Source of the DNA: Chloroflexota bacterium
Lineage (GTDB): Bacteria; Chloroflexota; UBA6077; JADZDV01
Length of the DNA stretch: 6,932 nt
Reading direction: 5' to 3'
Assembly: GCA_020850915.1 (NCBI GenBank)
Contig: JADZDV010000587.1
Location: forward strand, 1-6,932
Under the pieces are notes generated by a model. That model did no database searches. It was not told where the DNA came from and was given only the letters and a program-made list of their open reading frames with translations. Positions 6,260 to 6,932 of this stretch are shown here, piece after piece; within the stretch, counting starts at the first letter, position 1, and each line of letters starts with the position of its first letter. Position numbers and translations under genes: made by a program.

Positions 6260-6932
6260 TCAGACCCTCCTGGCGAATTGCCCGCGCAACAGCGGTTTGG
6301 GAGCAGGGCCCGTGCCACCCCGAGCCGTGCTCCACGCCAGGCGGTGTCCTGACGGCTCGGTCGACGAGACGAGCGAAGCCATCGCCGCCCACATCACGCG
6401 TCCATCGGGCTCCGCGAGGCCGATCACCCGTGCGCCGACCGCGCGGAGCGCGCCGATGCTCCGGCGAGTGCCGACGAACACCAGCGGCCTGCCTCTGGTC
6501 CCGACCTCGGCGATCCAAGCCAGACTGGCCGCGGGCGCCTCGTACCGAACACCTTGGAGCAGCAAGCCGCCGTCACGGCTGAGAACAAGCAGGTCAGGGA
6601 GTGGCCACCCCCGCCCGCCCGGCCTGCCTCTCGGGCCAGCATCGCACGTTCCAAGCATCCCCGTCGGACCGGGCGGCATGCCCGTCTTCTCGACCGGGCC
6701 CTCGCGCCACTGGCGCGGCAGCTCGATCGTCAGCACCGAGACCAGGGTTCTGGCCGACACTTGCTCCAACGTCATGCAGGCGACCACCGTCTTGCCCGTG
6801 GCGGTCGGGAGCACCCCGGCACCCCGGCCCGCGTTCAGGCGCCAGGCTTGGAGCGCCTCCGGTTGATATGGCCGGGGGCTGCTTGAGCGTCTCGGCGCGC
6901 TCGCTCCTCAAGATGGCGTTCGCGGCCTCGCC
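6260..6932 (-). pseudogene. frame-broken, truncated superfamily 2 helicase (XPB-like) remnant
   Basis: The minus strand from 6874 reads RPYQPEALQAW, then GVLPTATGKTVVA and, further on, TLVSVLTIELPRQWRE. This is the start of an SF2 DNA helicase: the RPYQ..AL..W block, Walker A (PTATGKT) and motif Ia, as in XPB/SSL2-like enzymes. In this frame there is no ATG, GTG or TTG between the RPYQ block and a TGA at 6910-6908. Upstream of 6878 the coding-like frame is a different one (GEAANAILRSERAETLKQPP, nearly all codons ending in G or C). Removing one C from the C5 run (minus strand, 6878-6874) joins them as LKQPRPYQPEALQAW. After PRQWRE (about 6700) I recognise nothing: no DExH motif or later helicase motifs before the stop at 6260, about 150 residues on. 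That tail still has G/C-rich third positions, so it may be coding or recently so. The gene's 5' end lies beyond the right edge. A sequencing error in the C run is possible, but would not restore the missing domains. Confidence 0.6.
6266..6271 (-). promoter_or_regulatory. Shine-Dalgarno sequence of the DUF2231-Rieske gene
   Basis: A perfect AGGAGG on the minus strand, 8 bases before the ATG at 6257-6255. It lies inside the last codons of the helicase-derived frame, whose TGA is at 6262-6260. It rules out the longer upstream start. Confidence 0.8.

Noticed and set aside
6258..6518. 87-codon upstream extension of the DUF2231-Rieske frame
   Set aside because: A perfect Shine-Dalgarno sequence precedes the ATG at 6257, and the extension is arginine-rich and out of frame with the more coding-like helicase-derived frame.
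5116..6866. Plus-strand open frames at 5116-5850 and 5997-6866
   Set aside because: Both are mostly antisense to the DUF2231-Rieske gene or the helicase remnant, with low-complexity proline, arginine and serine content.

Overview
The window is GC-rich DNA. Every gene I can support reads on the minus strand, so transcription runs from the right end (6932) to the left end (1). The sequence carries no lineage marker. Gene content (a DUF2231-Rieske fusion, several CoA-transferases, a PHP phosphoesterase, an XPB-like helicase remnant) and strong G/C preference at third codon positions suggest a free-living, metabolically versatile bacterium. Chloroflexota or Actinomycetota would fit, but that is a guess. 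I see no tRNA, rRNA, CRISPR array, insertion sequence or phage gene.

In transcription order: (a) 6932-6260, a broken superfamily 2 helicase fragment with a one-base frame break in a C run, entering from beyond the right edge; (b) 6257-5358, a four-helix membrane protein (DUF2231) fused to a C-terminal Rieske [2Fe-2S] domain; (c) 5357-5084, a 274-base noncoding gap holding a GC-rich hairpin and a strong Shine-Dalgarno sequence; (d) 5083-4109, a metal-dependent amidohydrolase of the Amidohydro_2/ACMSD type; (e) 4051-3083 and 3078-2284, the alpha and beta subunits of a family I CoA-transferase resembling glutaconate CoA-transferase; (f) 2221-1028, a family III (CaiB/BaiF) CoA-transferase; (g) 1005-115, a membrane-anchored TPR-like protein; (h) from about 107 past the left edge, the N-terminus of a PHP-domain phosphoesterase.

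Genes (d) to (h) are separated by 57, 4, 62, 22 and about 7 bases, so they look like one operon. Its core is plausibly the breakdown of an organic acid: the amidohydrolase would hydrolyse or decarboxylate an intermediate, and two unrelated CoA-transferases would move CoA onto or between carboxylic acids. The substrate cannot be read from the sequence. The TPR and PHP genes have no obvious role in that pathway.

The window looks mainly like catabolic and housekeeping DNA. The points most worth following are the unusual pairing of two CoA-transferase families with an amidohydrolase, the decayed helicase with its single-base frame break, and the Rieske-DUF2231 fusion. I found no convincing evidence of a wholly new type of system.
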